Assembly (NCBI RefSeq): GCF_007655135.1
Contig: NC_045129.1
Location: forward strand, 33,357,122-33,421,121
Direction: 5' to 3'
Length of the DNA: 64,000 bases
DNA from: Punica granatum
Taxonomy: Eukaryota; Streptophyta; Magnoliopsida; Myrtales; Lythraceae
Part shown: positions 25,055-36,383 of the stretch, one piece after another
Layout of the letters: each line of letters starts with the position of its first letter
Position numbering within the stretch: position 1 is the stretch's first letter
The notes under the pieces: generated by a model
Told to the model about the DNA's origin: nothing
Databases searched by the model: none
Seen by the model: only the letters and a program-made list of their open reading frames with translations
Translations under genes and position numbers: made by a program

Positions 25055-27646
25055 ATGGAGGCACTTTTAGCTTCAAACTGCACACTTCCTCGGTTGCCCG
25101 CCCAAAAGAGCCAGACAATCAAGGACCCGAAGGACTGGAACTCGCTCATCAAGTACCATGCCAAGCTCAAGAACGACAATGCCATCCTCTCCACGTACAC
25201 CCACATGGAATCCCTACGAATCGTGCCCGATAACACCGCCCTGCCCCTCGTCCTCAAGGCTTGCTCGGCCTTGAACTCTGTAGAAATTGGAAAGAGGATC
25301 CACTCTTCAGTTTTGGGCACGGAGTTGTCCGAGGACGTTCGGGTGGCTACGGCCCTCATTGATTTCTACTGCAAAGCGGGGCTCCTGGATCATGCTAAAT
25401 GCGTGTTTGATGAAATGTTCGAGAGAGACATAATTGCGTGGAATGCAATATTATATGGGTATGTGGGTGCAGGTCAATATGAGGAGGCGATCAGTTTGTT
25501 CTCGGGAATGGTTGAAGAGGGCTGGAAGCCCAATTCTCGTACTATAGTGGCGTTGCTTTTGGCCTGTAAAGAAGCGGGAAAGCTGAAACTTGGACGGGAG
25601 ATACATGGGTATTGCTTGAGACACGGGGTGTTCGACATGAACCTTCATGTAGGGACCACTCTGATCGGATTCTATGCAAAGTTTGACTGGAAGGCTTCTT
25701 GTTCGGTGTTTGACATGATGGTTGTGAAGAATGTGGTTTGTTGGAACGCGATGATTACTGGATACTTTGAAGTCGGGGATTATGAAAGAGCATTGGAGGT
25801 CTTTGTTCAGCTTCTTTGGGAAGGCTTTGAGTTTGATTCCATTACGATTTTACTTGTGGCTCAAGCATGTGCAGAGTGCGGCTCTCTTGAACTCGCGATG
25901 CAGAGTCATCAAGTTGCAGTGAAGTTTGGATTTCTGGATGATCTATGCATAGTAGATGCACTGCTAAACATGTACAAAGCGCTAGGGAGATTGGATTTTG
26001 CTTGTCGGCTATTTGAAGCTAATATGAGTCCTGATGTGGCCTTTTGGAATTCCATGATATCTGTATATATTGAATTTGGCAAACCTGAAGAAGCTTTGGG
26101 TCTCTTCTTGCAAATGAATGATCAAGGAGTGAGAGCAAATGAACGAACTATTGTGATTGTGTTGTCGTCATGTTCAGATTTTGATGGTGGGTTGGGAATA
26201 GGTAAAAGCTTACATGCTCATGCAATCAAGGTGGGGATGAAGATGGACCCTTATCTAGGAAATGAAATCTTACATATGTATGGCGAGCTGAATTGTATTG
26301 AAGCTGCTAAGAAGGTTTTTGATCGACTGAAGAATCATGCTGATGTAGTTTCCTGGAACATATTAATTGCAGGTGTGGCCAAAAGTGAAAAGATGAAGCA
26401 TGTAGTGTGGGAAATCTTTTTAAAGATGCAAAGTTCTGTGATCAAACCCAACTCACACACCATTATACCACTGCTAGCTTCTTGTCAGGATGATACTGAT
26501 CTTAACATGGGCCGGGCACTCCATGGTTATGCAATAAAGGATGGTATTCAAATCGATACACCACTGAGCACGGCATTGACTGAGATGTACATGAACTGTG
26601 GTGATGAAGTGACTGCAAGAAGCTTATTCAACTGCTGTCCTTCTCGAGATATAATCTCATGGAACTCTCTGATTGCGAGCTACATTAAGAACAATCAGAC
26701 CCACAAAGCCCTGCTGCTCTTTCAACGCATGTGTTCAGAAGTTGAGCCCAACTCAGTCACGTTAATAAATATTCTCTCCTCATGTATACATCTAGCAGAT
26801 CTTTCCCTAGGCCGATGTATACATGCTTACATAACAAGAAAGGAGTCTTCATTTGGATTAGACTTATCTCTCATGAATTCACTATTAACAATGTATGCAA
26901 GGTGCGGAAGCCTTGAAAATGCCAGAAAGATCTTTTTATCTCTATCAAGGAGAGATGTTATCTCATGGAATGCCTTGATAACGGGATATGGTATGCATGG
27001 GAGAGGACATGATGCAATTTTCTCCTTTAACCAAATGTTAGAAGATGGTTTTCGACCAAATAAGGTGACTTTTGTATCGGTTCTATCAGCATGTAGTCAT
27101 TCCGGATTAATAGATGAAGGGTTGCAGCTTTTTAGTTCCATGTCTCGCAATTTTAATGTAAGCCCCGAGCTTATTCACTATGGATGTGTAGTGGATCTAC
27201 TAGGCCGAGGGGGGCACTTAAATGAAGCTCTGCACTTTATACATTCAATGCCCATTGAACCAGATGCTTCATTATGGAGAGCTTTGCTTAGTGCCTGTCA
27301 GGTTTATTCTGACACCAAATTAGTGGAGCCTGTATTTGAGAAACTCATTGAATTGGAGCCCATGAATGAGGGGAACTATGTTCTGCTCTCAAATATCTAT
27401 GCTTCAGCAGGGCTCTGGTCAGAGGTCAGACGTGTGAGAAAGACGATCAAAGAGAAAGGACTAAGGAAGCCTCCTGGAATCAGTTGGATTGTTATAAGGA
27501 ATGTGGCTGACTTCTTCACTGCAGGAGATCGATCTCATATGAAATCTGATATGATTTATGAAGTGTTGAGATCTCTATTATGCTTGATCAAGGATGCGGG
27601 GTATGTTCCTGAGTTTCAATGGGCATTGCTCAATGAAGAGAACTAG
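25055..27646 (+). CDS. Intronless PLS-class PPR protein with E and E+ motifs
   Basis: An 863-residue pentatricopeptide repeat protein in one exon, as is usual for this family. PLS-class members bind organellar RNA one base per repeat and mostly act in C-to-U editing. Repeats begin near residue 28 (WNSLIKYHAKLKN) and recur as VATALIDFYCKAG, WNAILYGYVGAG, WNAMITGYFEVGD, WNSMISVYIEFG, WNILIAGV, WNSLIASYIKN and WNALITGYGMHGRG. From about residue 740, WRALLSACQ...YVLLSNIYASAGLW...KPPGISWI is the E motif, followed by an E+ segment with VADFFTAGDRSH. The C-terminal DYW deaminase domain is absent, and the protein stops soon after YVPEF. Such proteins are thought to recruit a deaminase in trans. Target RNA and organelle cannot be read from sequence alone. 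Confidence 0.93.
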   Translation: MEALLASNCTLPRLPAQKSQTIKDPKDWNSLIKYHAKLKNDNAILSTYTHMESLRIVPDNTALPLVLKACSALNSVEIGKRIHSSVLGTELSEDVRVATALIDFYCKAGLLDHAKCVFDEMFERDIIAWNAILYGYVGAGQYEEAISLFSGMVEEGWKPNSRTIVALLLACKEAGKLKLGREIHGYCLRHGVFDMNLHVGTTLIGFYAKFDWKASCSVFDMMVVKNVVCWNAMITGYFEVGDYERALEVFVQLLWEGFEFDSITILLVAQACAECGSLELAMQSHQVAVKFGFLDDLCIVDALLNMYKALGRLDFACRLFEANMSPDVAFWNSMISVYIEFGKPEEALGLFLQMNDQGVRANERTIVIVLSSCSDFDGGLGIGKSLHAHAIKVGMKMDPYLGNEILHMYGELNCIEAAKKVFDRLKNHADVVSWNILIAGVAKSEKMKHVVWEIFLKMQSSVIKPNSHTIIPLLASCQDDTDLNMGRALHGYAIKDGIQIDTPLSTALTEMYMNCGDEVTARSLFNCCPSRDIISWNSLIASYIKNNQTHKALLLFQRMCSEVEPNSVTLINILSSCIHLADLSLGRCIHAYITRKESSFGLDLSLMNSLLTMYARCGSLENARKIFLSLSRRDVISWNALITGYGMHGRGHDAIFSFNQMLEDGFRPNKVTFVSVLSACSHSGLIDEGLQLFSSMSRNFNVSPELIHYGCVVDLLGRGGHLNEALHFIHSMPIEPDASLWRALLSACQVYSDTKLVEPVFEKLIELEPMNEGNYVLLSNIYASAGLWSEVRRVRKTIKEKGLRKPPGISWIVIRNVADFFTAGDRSHMKSDMIYEVLRSLLCLIKDAGYVPEFQWALLNEEN

Positions 27647-30038
27647 AAGAATATTCAGGGAATGTTTCTGCTTTCACATATGTACATCTGGAAATATAGG
27701 ATATAGTAAAACTTGTTCGGCAATGCTATGTATAAGGCGCTTCTGAGGCAGTCCGGAAATTAACGCAGGATATTGGCAAAGGATGGCACATGATCTGTTC
27801 GTCAAGCAGGTGACGAGGTTCACAGCTCCAAGCTTGATTTTACACTAAAACTAGTATGTGTGTGCAACAGTAAATCACATGATTTTTTGGATTAACTGTA
27901 CATGCCCATGCAATTATGAACTGAAAACAATGCCAGTGTTTGAGATAGAAAAGATGCTTAATTGCTCACCAACCAATGTAATTTCTGCTAATCTGTCCTC
28001 GTGCCAAGTTTCCTCTTGTTGAGATATTTTCTCCAGTTTTCGAAATCCCAACATAATAGCCGGTTATATACATACTATGATTCAGCTATTTGTGGGTGAT
28101 CTGAGTTCTCGGATTAAAAAATTGAGGGTCACCACTTTTGTCTGTCAAATGCATTCCCTTCTAATAGTTCTGCATCTCATTTTTGTGCAGAATGAATACG
28201 TCTTCTTGTCTCTTTGAAGGTCCAGAGTGGCAAAGAATATTTCACAGAAATGGTCATAAAGAGCTTCCAGCTGCTTTGCTTTTGAAGACTACTTTTTACT
28301 GAGGAAAAGGTATAGATACCTCTGCACAGGAAATAACTATTAGCGGGATGCACACAACATAATTCGGGATGGTACGATCTTCACCATCAGACAATTTTGA
28401 TATTTTGGATTAGAGTAAAATCACAAACGCATCAGTGTCTTGTCACATTCAGGTTTTTCTCGGACATGGCTTTCAATTTTTGAAGAGAATGCGAAGCAAA
28501 AGCTCTATCTACTTGAGTGACTGAGCAAATATCATCAAAAGATTGTCAACAAATCATCCTTAGATATTCCATAGTGGATGCTAAAGTAGAGTGGTCATTG
28601 TTGTTCCAGTAGGATCTGTCAAAAGGACAAGGTCTTTCTTTTCTTTTGCTGTGATCGCCTGATCAGATTGTTTCAATTTATTCATTTCTTATTAAAACGT
28701 TAAGTGTAATTACCAGAATAAGCGCAATTATTAGAATAAAAGATTCTGTATATTACGTGATTAGCTAATAAAATTTCATTTTCATTATTATGCATTCTCT
28801 TCTTCTTGCCATTTTGAAGGTTGACGACAACATGCCTCCGTGGTTGTGGATTCTCGTGCTAGCCCGCTTAGAGTAGTTAATCAGTCCAAGCTGGCTCTGA
28901 ATGTGTGATATTCTTCTCCATTGAAATGTGACATGTCTTCTTTCATTGTTAACTAGTGAGAATGAGAACGTCAGTGGGCTTGATGCCATGTCATCATCGT
29001 CGCGCATGCATGTGAGACACAGACGGAGCAGAGGGCGCTGTCCAAAGCCGGCGCTTTGAAGAAGCTTATAGGATTTCTTCAGGGTTCTCCGAATTGGAAA
29101 AATTCGAGCTTGGATTGAATAGTGGTGATAATCAAGAACACTTTCCTAAAATTGTTTCCAAGGTCGTAGAGCCTGAAAATGGGGGAAAACAATTGAACGT
29201 TGTAGCAGAATGTGCAAAGGACCACAACAACTCTTCCCCCTATCTGCAACATGTTGGTAACATTACAAAGTCTACTTTCTATGTACTTGAACTTCTGGAG
29301 GAGCCTGGTCAAGTCGGAGCAAAGCTTCATTTGCCTTCTCGAGTTTAGTAGAGAGAGGGAAAAGGAGGATCTGCAGAAATCAGCATGTGAGGCAAGTGCT
29401 ACAGACAGGCTTTTCCAGCATTTACAAAATGGAACAATACCGTCCCAAACGTTTACAAGGAATATTGCTGCTGCTGGCACCAGCTAACTTACACCCCAAG
29501 GTGGAGATTTGCCAGTCTAAATTGCTATCTTCACAGGTCAGTCATTCAATAGTCGTATGGAGACTGATTTCTCTTTAATATTATCATCTGCAGTAATTAA
29601 TTTTTGCTAATTTCCCGTGTTTCCTTTTCTTAATTTCTAGCAGCTTCTGCAAAAAGGGTGCTGCGGAACCGTATGACCTCTGTGACGGCTCCACGAGATC
29701 ACTGTTGTTACATGACTGAAATACGATGCAAAGAAACTGGTGCTCTTCTGCGGCTCTACAGTTCTATCTATCTGCTGTCTGAAGGGAAAGGTTCGGGTTT
29801 GCTGGATGTAAGAGAGCCCGCGAAGCGGATGAAATATTTCATTGACTTGTGATTTCAAATGCTACTTCAGTAAATATGTACAACATGCAGATATAAAGAA
29901 TAATAGTCTAAACTTTGATTGTTTAAACACTATAAGGAGGACCCTGAAATTGAAATCCTACTGATAGCATCAAGAGCAAGGACCTAACAACTAATTAGAA
30001 CAAGAGGAAAATATTAGGAATAGAGGAGCTGCGACGTC
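27647..30038. other. Intergenic, possibly transcribed, no gene recognised
   Basis: The composition near 29040-29870 is less AT-rich than ordinary spacer, and open frames at 29094-29348 and 29658-29852 (+) look protein-like, but I recognise no domain. It may be a long non-coding transcript, a decayed gene, or a 3' extension of the PPR transcript. Confidence 0.35.
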
Positions 30039-31635
30039 TCAGCCAATCTTCTCCGAATTTGTGTCATCAGAGGGCCATATCACCGTCTCCATCAACCGTT
30101 CCCGCATCAACTCCAAGTTCTCGTCCGATATCTCTTTGTATATTTGTGCATGATCACATTTCTACTCGACAGGCCACAGAAAAACGAGACATGGGGTCCT
30201 GATTACTCTGGTGTATATAACTGGAAAAATCTCGAGTAGAAATGAGGAATTATTACCTTGACCCACTTCCCGTAAAGATGAAGACGCGTTATCATCACTC
30301 TCTCGGCGAGATCTTGCTTCTCCTGAGGAAAGTAGAACGATTAAGTTCGAATCATATATTTAACTTGCATTTCCTCTACTGGGTTTGGTGGTAAAAGGAT
30401 TTACCTTCACTAGTACTTGAATGAAACGCTTCCCATCTCCAGGCTTATTCGATACGACAAAACTGACCAAGTGATAGAAGAGGAAGTCGTTAGAGATTAA
30501 AATACGCTCATAAGATTAACAGCACAAGCTTTCGGAGGTCGAGAGGCAATGCTTATAGCCCCCATCGCAAATTATAAATACAGAACATAACAATCTGCAT
30601 TCCAAGTACTGGTTGTCGGACCCGAAAAGATCAGGCCCATGCTTGGCTTAAATCTTGAAGATTTGTGCGACTGTATTATGATGAGCCGATAATCCACTGT
30701 TAACAGTGATGAGATGAGAACTATTCCCAGTGTGAGGAGAGGTTCGAGGCTTACTCGTAAAACCACCGATACTGTGTTGGGTTCATCTCATACAGCTGGT
30801 TCAGAACAGTCCTCACAGCTTTGTAAGTGAAGTAGTTAAGCATTTGCTGCAAAACAGGACAACAAATTATTACCAACAAAATCAATCTTTGATGATTGCT
30901 TGCGCCACAATCATCCATCTTCTTCAATTCAATCGAAGCAAATCAGATGATCCAAAATGACCGTCGAATGGTCTCGGGTCAAGGCTGACTAGGCCACCTC
31001 GGGTTTGATGGTCTAGGTGGTTCAATGCGGGAACATGATTCTAGGATCGATCGATCTGAAATTCTATTAAACAAACAGCTTCAAACCAGGGACGGAGCCA
31101 GGATTTTCAATCCAAGGGGGGTAATGCTTCTTTCCGGAGGGGCAAAATACTAATTTTGCATGGACAAAATCTTGAATGAATATAACTTTTGGGATAAAAA
31201 TTTTAAAACTCAAACTTCGCCCATGTGGCTCCGTCCCTGCTTCAAGCCAAAGGTATCGTTACTTACAGTCTTCACATCTTCGAAGCTATCCTCGTACTGT
31301 CCCCCAAGCTCGTTCTTGAGAACGAGGCTGCCTAGGCCCTTACTCAGCCTCTTCTGCCGCCGACTGGCTCCCCCCGAGATCGCCCAGGCCTCGAGACGCC
31401 AATCATGCCACCGTGATCCAATGAATGAGCTCCCCAGCTCCAATGATCCGGGCCGCCTCGGCAATTTCTTCCACCTGCTCGGAAAGCTCTTGCAAGAGGC
31501 GAAATACTCTCCGCCACCGCCTCCTCCTCCACTCCTGAGGCTTGTCATGGCCGCCGGGGGCGAATCCAAGCAGAGGCACGGGCCCGTATGGGAGTCCACC
31601 GCCGGCGAACCCACAACGGACAGAGCACCCACCAT
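30039..31635 (-). CDS. RBCX2: RbcX2, chloroplast Rubisco-assembly chaperone
   Basis: RbcX dimers clamp the C-terminal tail of newly folded Rubisco large subunit during holoenzyme assembly in the chloroplast. Exons in order: 31267-31635, 30755-30846, 30405-30462, 30257-30322, 30039-30161. All are GT-AG and in phase, giving 235 residues. The first about 85 residues are a Ser-, Gly- and Arg-rich plastid-targeting-like region beginning MVGALSVVGSPAVDS. The RbcX fold follows: YEDSFEDVKT, QMLNYFTYKAVRTVLNQLYEMNP, YRWFYDFVVSNKPGDGKRF, EKQDLAERVMITRLHLYGKWVK and ISDENLELMRERLMETVIWPSDD. The conserved N-terminal core and the long, basic extended C-terminus match the RBCX2 branch rather than RBCX1. Intron 1 carries a 153-bp hAT-type insertion close to the donor site. 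Confidence 0.92.
31087..31239. mobile_element. hAT-type MITE in RBCX2 intron 1
   Basis: 153 bp with 14-bp perfect terminal inverted repeats, CAGGGACGGAGCCA and TGGCTCCGTCCCTG. It is flanked by 8-bp duplications CTTCAAAC (31079-31086) and CTTCAAGC (31240-31247), one mismatch. No coding capacity. A second family member is at 58913-59097. Confidence 0.9.
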
Positions 31636-33153
31636 AGCCAGACGTTAGAATCTACCACAGACAACAGAATCAAGAACAATGATATCGTAGTCCGGAGTCG
31701 AAAAACAAGAGCTGCCCAGGAGAGAGGTCGGGGAATCTTCAAAAGGGTGCGGGAGAATCTACGAGATTAAATAAAAACCGGCGGTCAAAGATTCATAGGG
31801 GGATAGTTTGGAGAATGAGAATGGAGAAAATGGGGGCTTGGTTCTTGTTGTGGGGTGAGCGTCAATGGCGGATTGAGTGGGAAACGTAAACCAAACAATT
31901 TTTTGAGGTCGAAAACACTCCAAACAGACAAAGAGACTGATGAAATCAAAATGGTCTTTTTGGTTTTCCCATTAAGGGCGCACGTAATGTATGTTTGGAG
32001 CTTGGACGGTTCCTGCGCCGTTTTCATGGCGGGCTTGCGCCACGTGGAAGGTCTGGATTTGCATTTTGATTATTATGAAACGTGTTGAAATTCGTTTACG
32101 TTGTTGGAAAAGTCTTGAACACTGTTTCATCCGTTGTAGGAAAAGTGTCTTGAACACTGTTTCATTCCTTTTGCACGCACCGACCGTTGTGGTCAGAGTG
32201 GTTACTCAGAAAGAAAAAAAGAAAAAGAAAAAAGAAGTGATCGAAGTAGCAAGTCCATCTTTCTTCAATTCGTTTTTCTGTTATCGGATCGTTTGCAGTT
32301 GAGTTAGTGAGTGATGATGTTACGAGTATCATATCAAAGTTAAACATCAAAAAGTTGTCAAACAATTAATTCAGCTAATTGATACTCGAATGAAGATATT
32401 TCACTATTTAAGGGTTAGGTCTCATGGATTATTACGATATATTAAACCTATATTTGCAGTTCATTTCTGATTAATTTGTTTTGGGCTTTGGCCCCGTTTT
32501 TCGATCAAAAGAGAAAGTTTGTAGTTCACTACCGATTAATATATATATATATGTAATAATCTATAAGTAATACATATAGTAAAAGAGGATTGATATATTA
32601 ATTATACATTAATTAATTTTTAATGTTTCATAGAGATTTTGCTCGTAAATTATTGTTTCAAAAATCATGTATTCCGACGCCGGCCGTGTTTCGAATTTTC
32701 GCTCTACAATAATTTTCCGAAAGATTTGTATATATTCTTTTTCGGTGGGGATTTGTATATATATTTACGATCGCGACAACTTCATGTCCAGTAATATTTT
32801 GTAATACGATTCTAATTATTCCCACATATGACCTTGCAGATTCATTCCATTTGTTGTGGTCTCTCGGAAACACAAGCTCTCGCGAAGTAGTTCGGGTTTG
32901 GACCTCGTGAATTCGATTAATGCTTAAATTAACGCGCGCGCCACATAAGAAGGACTTAGAAAATTTGAATCATTGATCCATGCATTGAACTCTCCAGTCA
33001 CAACCTTTATTGGAAAATGCATTATTATTTCAAGTAAGAATAAGAAAGAAGGTAAATCGGGCTGATCAGTAGTAGTGCGCCATTGAAGAAACGTAGTACT
33101 ATGCCGGAGGAGACAGCTTCTTCAGCTGAGGCCGAGGTGATGGCGGCTGCCAG
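31636..33153. other. Intergenic, upstream of RBCX2
   Basis: Holds the RBCX2 promoter side. A short duplicated phrase, GTCTTGAACACTGTTTCAT, occurs twice near 32112 and 32148. No gene is recognised. Confidence 0.45.
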
Positions 33154-33700
33154 CTATTTGAAGTGATGTGCAAGAATATGTGACATCATCGGAGGTGGTG
33201 GTGGTGAATTATAGATGTGCGGAGGAGGAGGAGGGGGCAACCGCGATGGTAATGGTGGTGATTTGTAAATGTATGGAGGGGGTCGTATAAACAGAGACGG
33301 TGATGGAGGTGATTACTAAACATAGCCATAGGGCGGAGGATACTTCGTTGGGGGAGGCGGCGAGTTATGGAAGTAAGGTGGTGAACGAGGGGACTTCGTC
33401 GGTGGAGGTGGCAACTTGCCCTATTGAGGTGGTGGAGGAGACTTATAACTCTGAGGAGGGGGCGAATTGTACTAGTAAGGAGGCGGAACAAACTTCTTTG
33501 GTGGAGGCAGTGGTGGTGATTTATAAGGCGGTGGAGGAGACTTCCTCAGGAGAGGCGGCGAGTTATAGTAGTAAGGTGGAGACTTCATCGGTGGAGGAGA
33601 CTTCCTTGGAGGAGGGGGCGAATTAGGTGGCGGAGGGGACTTACTTGGGGCCGATAGAGGCGGTGAATTGTAATAGTAGGGTAGGGACAATTCGTAGCTC
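33154..33700 (-). pseudogene. Decayed extensin-like gene fragment
   Basis: Reading the minus strand from about 33700, one frame gives extensin-type units: LPYYYNSPP, KSPPPPNSPPPPRKSPPP, PPYKSPP, YFHNSPPPPTKYPPPYGYV, PPPYIYKSPP and HIYNSPPPPP. The frame is interrupted by TAG at 33472-33474, TAG at 33421-33423 and a TAG-TAA pair at 33313-33318, then ends at 33154-33156. The repeat character continues past each stop in the same frame, so this is nonsense decay, not frame slippage. No signal peptide or start is visible; the upstream side passes into unrelated sequence. Confidence 0.85.
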
Positions 33701-33736
33701 TCCTGCCATAGGTGCTTCATCCTATTAAATAGCTTA

Positions 33737-34193
33737 GAGCACCCACAATGGTTGTCCCGTTGTTGACGTATCAGCAATAGAGACGACCCCATTAAATTTC
33801 CCCTCGTAATCAGCAACTAGGCCCGCTGCAGCAAGCTTCAATTGGAGCTTGTCGTGTGGCAGTGGTGGTAGACAATGTATGCCACCATCTGCCTTTTTTT
33901 TTTTTTGTAGAAAAAACAAATAAAGGGGAAAGAGCCTTCCCCATGCCTTCGGCTACTGCTGCGTGGCAGCAGCGGGCTCACAAGGCCAACCGATGCCAAT
34001 GACAGTACATATTAATATACATATATATATATATATGTATATGTATATATATTTGAAGGTTTTAAATATATGTGAGGCGTATATGAAACGGGGATGAGAC
34101 TTCCAATTTATTTTGGATCCCTATTTTTTTGTTCATGTGGTTCAAAAGTGGGTTTCAAAAAAAGAAATGGGGACTTGTCCATTGTAGATGCTT
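33737..34193. mobile_element. Possible PIF/Harbinger-like non-autonomous element
   Basis: Imperfect terminal inverted repeats GAGCACCCACAATGG (33737-33751) and CCATTGTAGATGCTT (34179-34193), 12 of 15 paired. Each is bordered by TTA (33734-33736 and 34194-34196), the 3-bp target form of PIF/Harbinger elements. No transposase frame in the 457 bp. Confidence 0.6.
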
Positions 34194-34370
34194 TTAGGTT
34201 GGGAAGAATAGGTATATCGGCCGTCGTCACCAGCCATGGCAATGGCTATGAGGCAAGACGCCATCTTGTAAACCACCAACCGAGGTCATTGGCCTGATCG
34301 CCCTAGGCTTGCCATTATAGATAATAAGGAATAAATTATATATTATATTGATATTCACCTTGTTATTATA

Positions 34371-34645
34371 GTCCGTTTGGTTTTTAAAAGTTTTTTAATT
34401 TTACTCCACTTATCTTCAATTCAACAATATAATTATTACTTTTTTATTTAATTTTTTTAATCATTCAATTTAATTTTTAATACTAAATTATCTTAACTAT
34501 TCATTACTTTTTTCATAATTCAACAACACAATTATTACTTTTTCTCAACTATTTATTACTTTTTCACACTTTTTTTTTATAATTCAACAACACAATCATT
34601 ACAAACTAAATAAAACCGAAATTCAACTCTAAAACCAAACACAAC
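34371..34645. mobile_element. MITE-like element with GTTTGGTTTT ends, copy 1
   Basis: Starts GTCCGTTTGGTTTTTAAAAG and ends in the inverse CTAAAACCAAACACAAC. The interior is AT-rich with repeated CAATTCAACAAYAYAATYATTAC phrases. A related copy lies at 35301-35597. Confidence 0.55.
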
Positions 34646-35300
34646 ATAATATTCTTGTTCTAGAGATCATCGGTTTCCCCAACATTCTAGCCAAATTATC
34701 ATTCGACGTCTTATATTTTGCCACAAAGTGATCTCAATAGATATTGAATCCTACACCACTTAATGTCTGTCCGCTAGCAATATAGTTTGTTCGCTAAAGA
34801 ACACTGAATATGTAGTTAAGGTCATAACAACATCTAAATGAAATTATGGACCATTAGGAGAGGATATCCTTGGTTAATCAGGAAAAAGAAAAAAATGAAT
34901 ATAATAGTTTTTTCAGTGAATTTATTTGGGGCTGTGGGGGTTCAAGTGACTATAATTTTTATGTTATCCGGAACCTACCCAATATAGAATCGATTCCTAA
35001 CTTCTAACCTTAGAGCCTACCCAATTTTAGTGTGAAGCCGGATCTTACCAATAACCAATATTATACCGTAGGTTCCGGATAACCATTTGAAACCTGTTGC
35101 TCTTGCTTTTGTTTTGTTTTTCTTTTTTATCCTCTCTTTTCATATAGGTAATTATTCAGAATTTTTTTCCTAGAAGAATTGCAATCTCTTAATTGTATTG
35201 AAGTATCTCACGATCAATGGTAAAACTATGACAGTGTCAAAGCATGAGGCGCCAAATCATCTTCAAATTATCAATTTTCGATATTCTAAATAGAGTTTAA
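34646..35300. other. Intergenic, no gene seen
   Basis: Contains an imperfect inverted pair around 34970-35090 (GTTATCCGGAACCTACCCAAT and ATACCGTAGGTTCCGGATAAC), possibly ends of a small element. No gene is visible. Confidence 0.4.
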
Positions 35301-35391
35301 CTTGCGTTTGGTTTTCAAGTTGGATAATGATCCTACTTAACTTCATTTTGTGCAATGATTACAAGTATTGACAATATATTAATATGTGAGA

Positions 35392-35422
<31 letters not shown>

Positions 35423-35597
35423 GATGTAAAAGTATATGAGAAATTTATTATTAAAAAATTGATTAAAAAAAGTATCTGAGAAATTTATTATTAAATTAGA
35501 GAAAAAGATAATGAAGTAATAATTTTGTTATTGAATTTGTGAAGAACATAGTTAAATTGGGTTAAATAAGTTGTTTTACTCAAAAACCAAATAAAGC
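35301..35597. mobile_element. MITE-like element with GTTTGGTTTT ends, copy 2
   Basis: Begins CTTGCGTTTGGTTTTCAAG and ends CTCAAAAACCAAATAAAG, an inverted match like copy 1. An (AT)n tract lies in the interior near 35395-35421. Confidence 0.55.
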
Positions 35598-36383
35598 CAG
35601 AATCATTGTTTCAATTTCAAATTTGATCGAAGATAGTAGTGCAGTTTGACATGACCAAGATAGCATTGTTATCTGACATGTTTTCCTTCATAACTAATTT
35701 GAAATTAAAGATGAACATACAAATGTAAACAACTAAAATTTCATGATTAGCAGCTAAAATTTTATTATTAACTTTCTATAAGTCTTTAATAGTATAATTT
35801 AATATGTAAAAATATATAAAATGAACAAATATTGTTCTGGCTCCATATCTAGATACCTTGTACCTCGGAACTGAAATCAAAACGTGTTTTATAGCTAGCT
35901 TCCACCATTCTAATACTTGAAGCGTACCTTGTTTCAATTGGAATATATTCGGAACCTCCTAGGGTAGGTTCTCACCAATTCCTGATAGACTCTTTATCCA
36001 TGCGTACCCCTAAATTCTTTTTTATATATAATATATATTTTCAGTTTGTATAATATTTTTTTCACATTAGGGGTGCAAGTGAGCCGAGACATTCGCGAAT
36101 GTTTCGAGTTCGACTTGATCAAAGCTCGAATTGGCTCGCACTCATAAAGCTCGAGCTCGCCAGTTAAACGAGCTGAGCTAAGCTCAATGGTATTTGACTT
36201 GTGAATTTTGCAAGCTTAAACAAGTTATATATATATATATATATATATATTCTTATAAACTAGTTTACTGGACTCATGCGCTGCATGGATTTTATTAAAA
36301 AAAATTATTATAAAATTTTAAATATGAAAATAATAATTGATCTGGATTTATAAATTATATTAGCATGTGCAGTAAATTTAAGA

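Noticed and set aside
25003..25359. Overlapping open frames on both strands at the PPR start
   Set aside because: Shadows of the 863-codon PPR frame.
33186..33626. Plus-strand Glu/Val/Ser-rich and minus-strand His-rich frames
   Set aside because: Alternative frames of the extensin relic.
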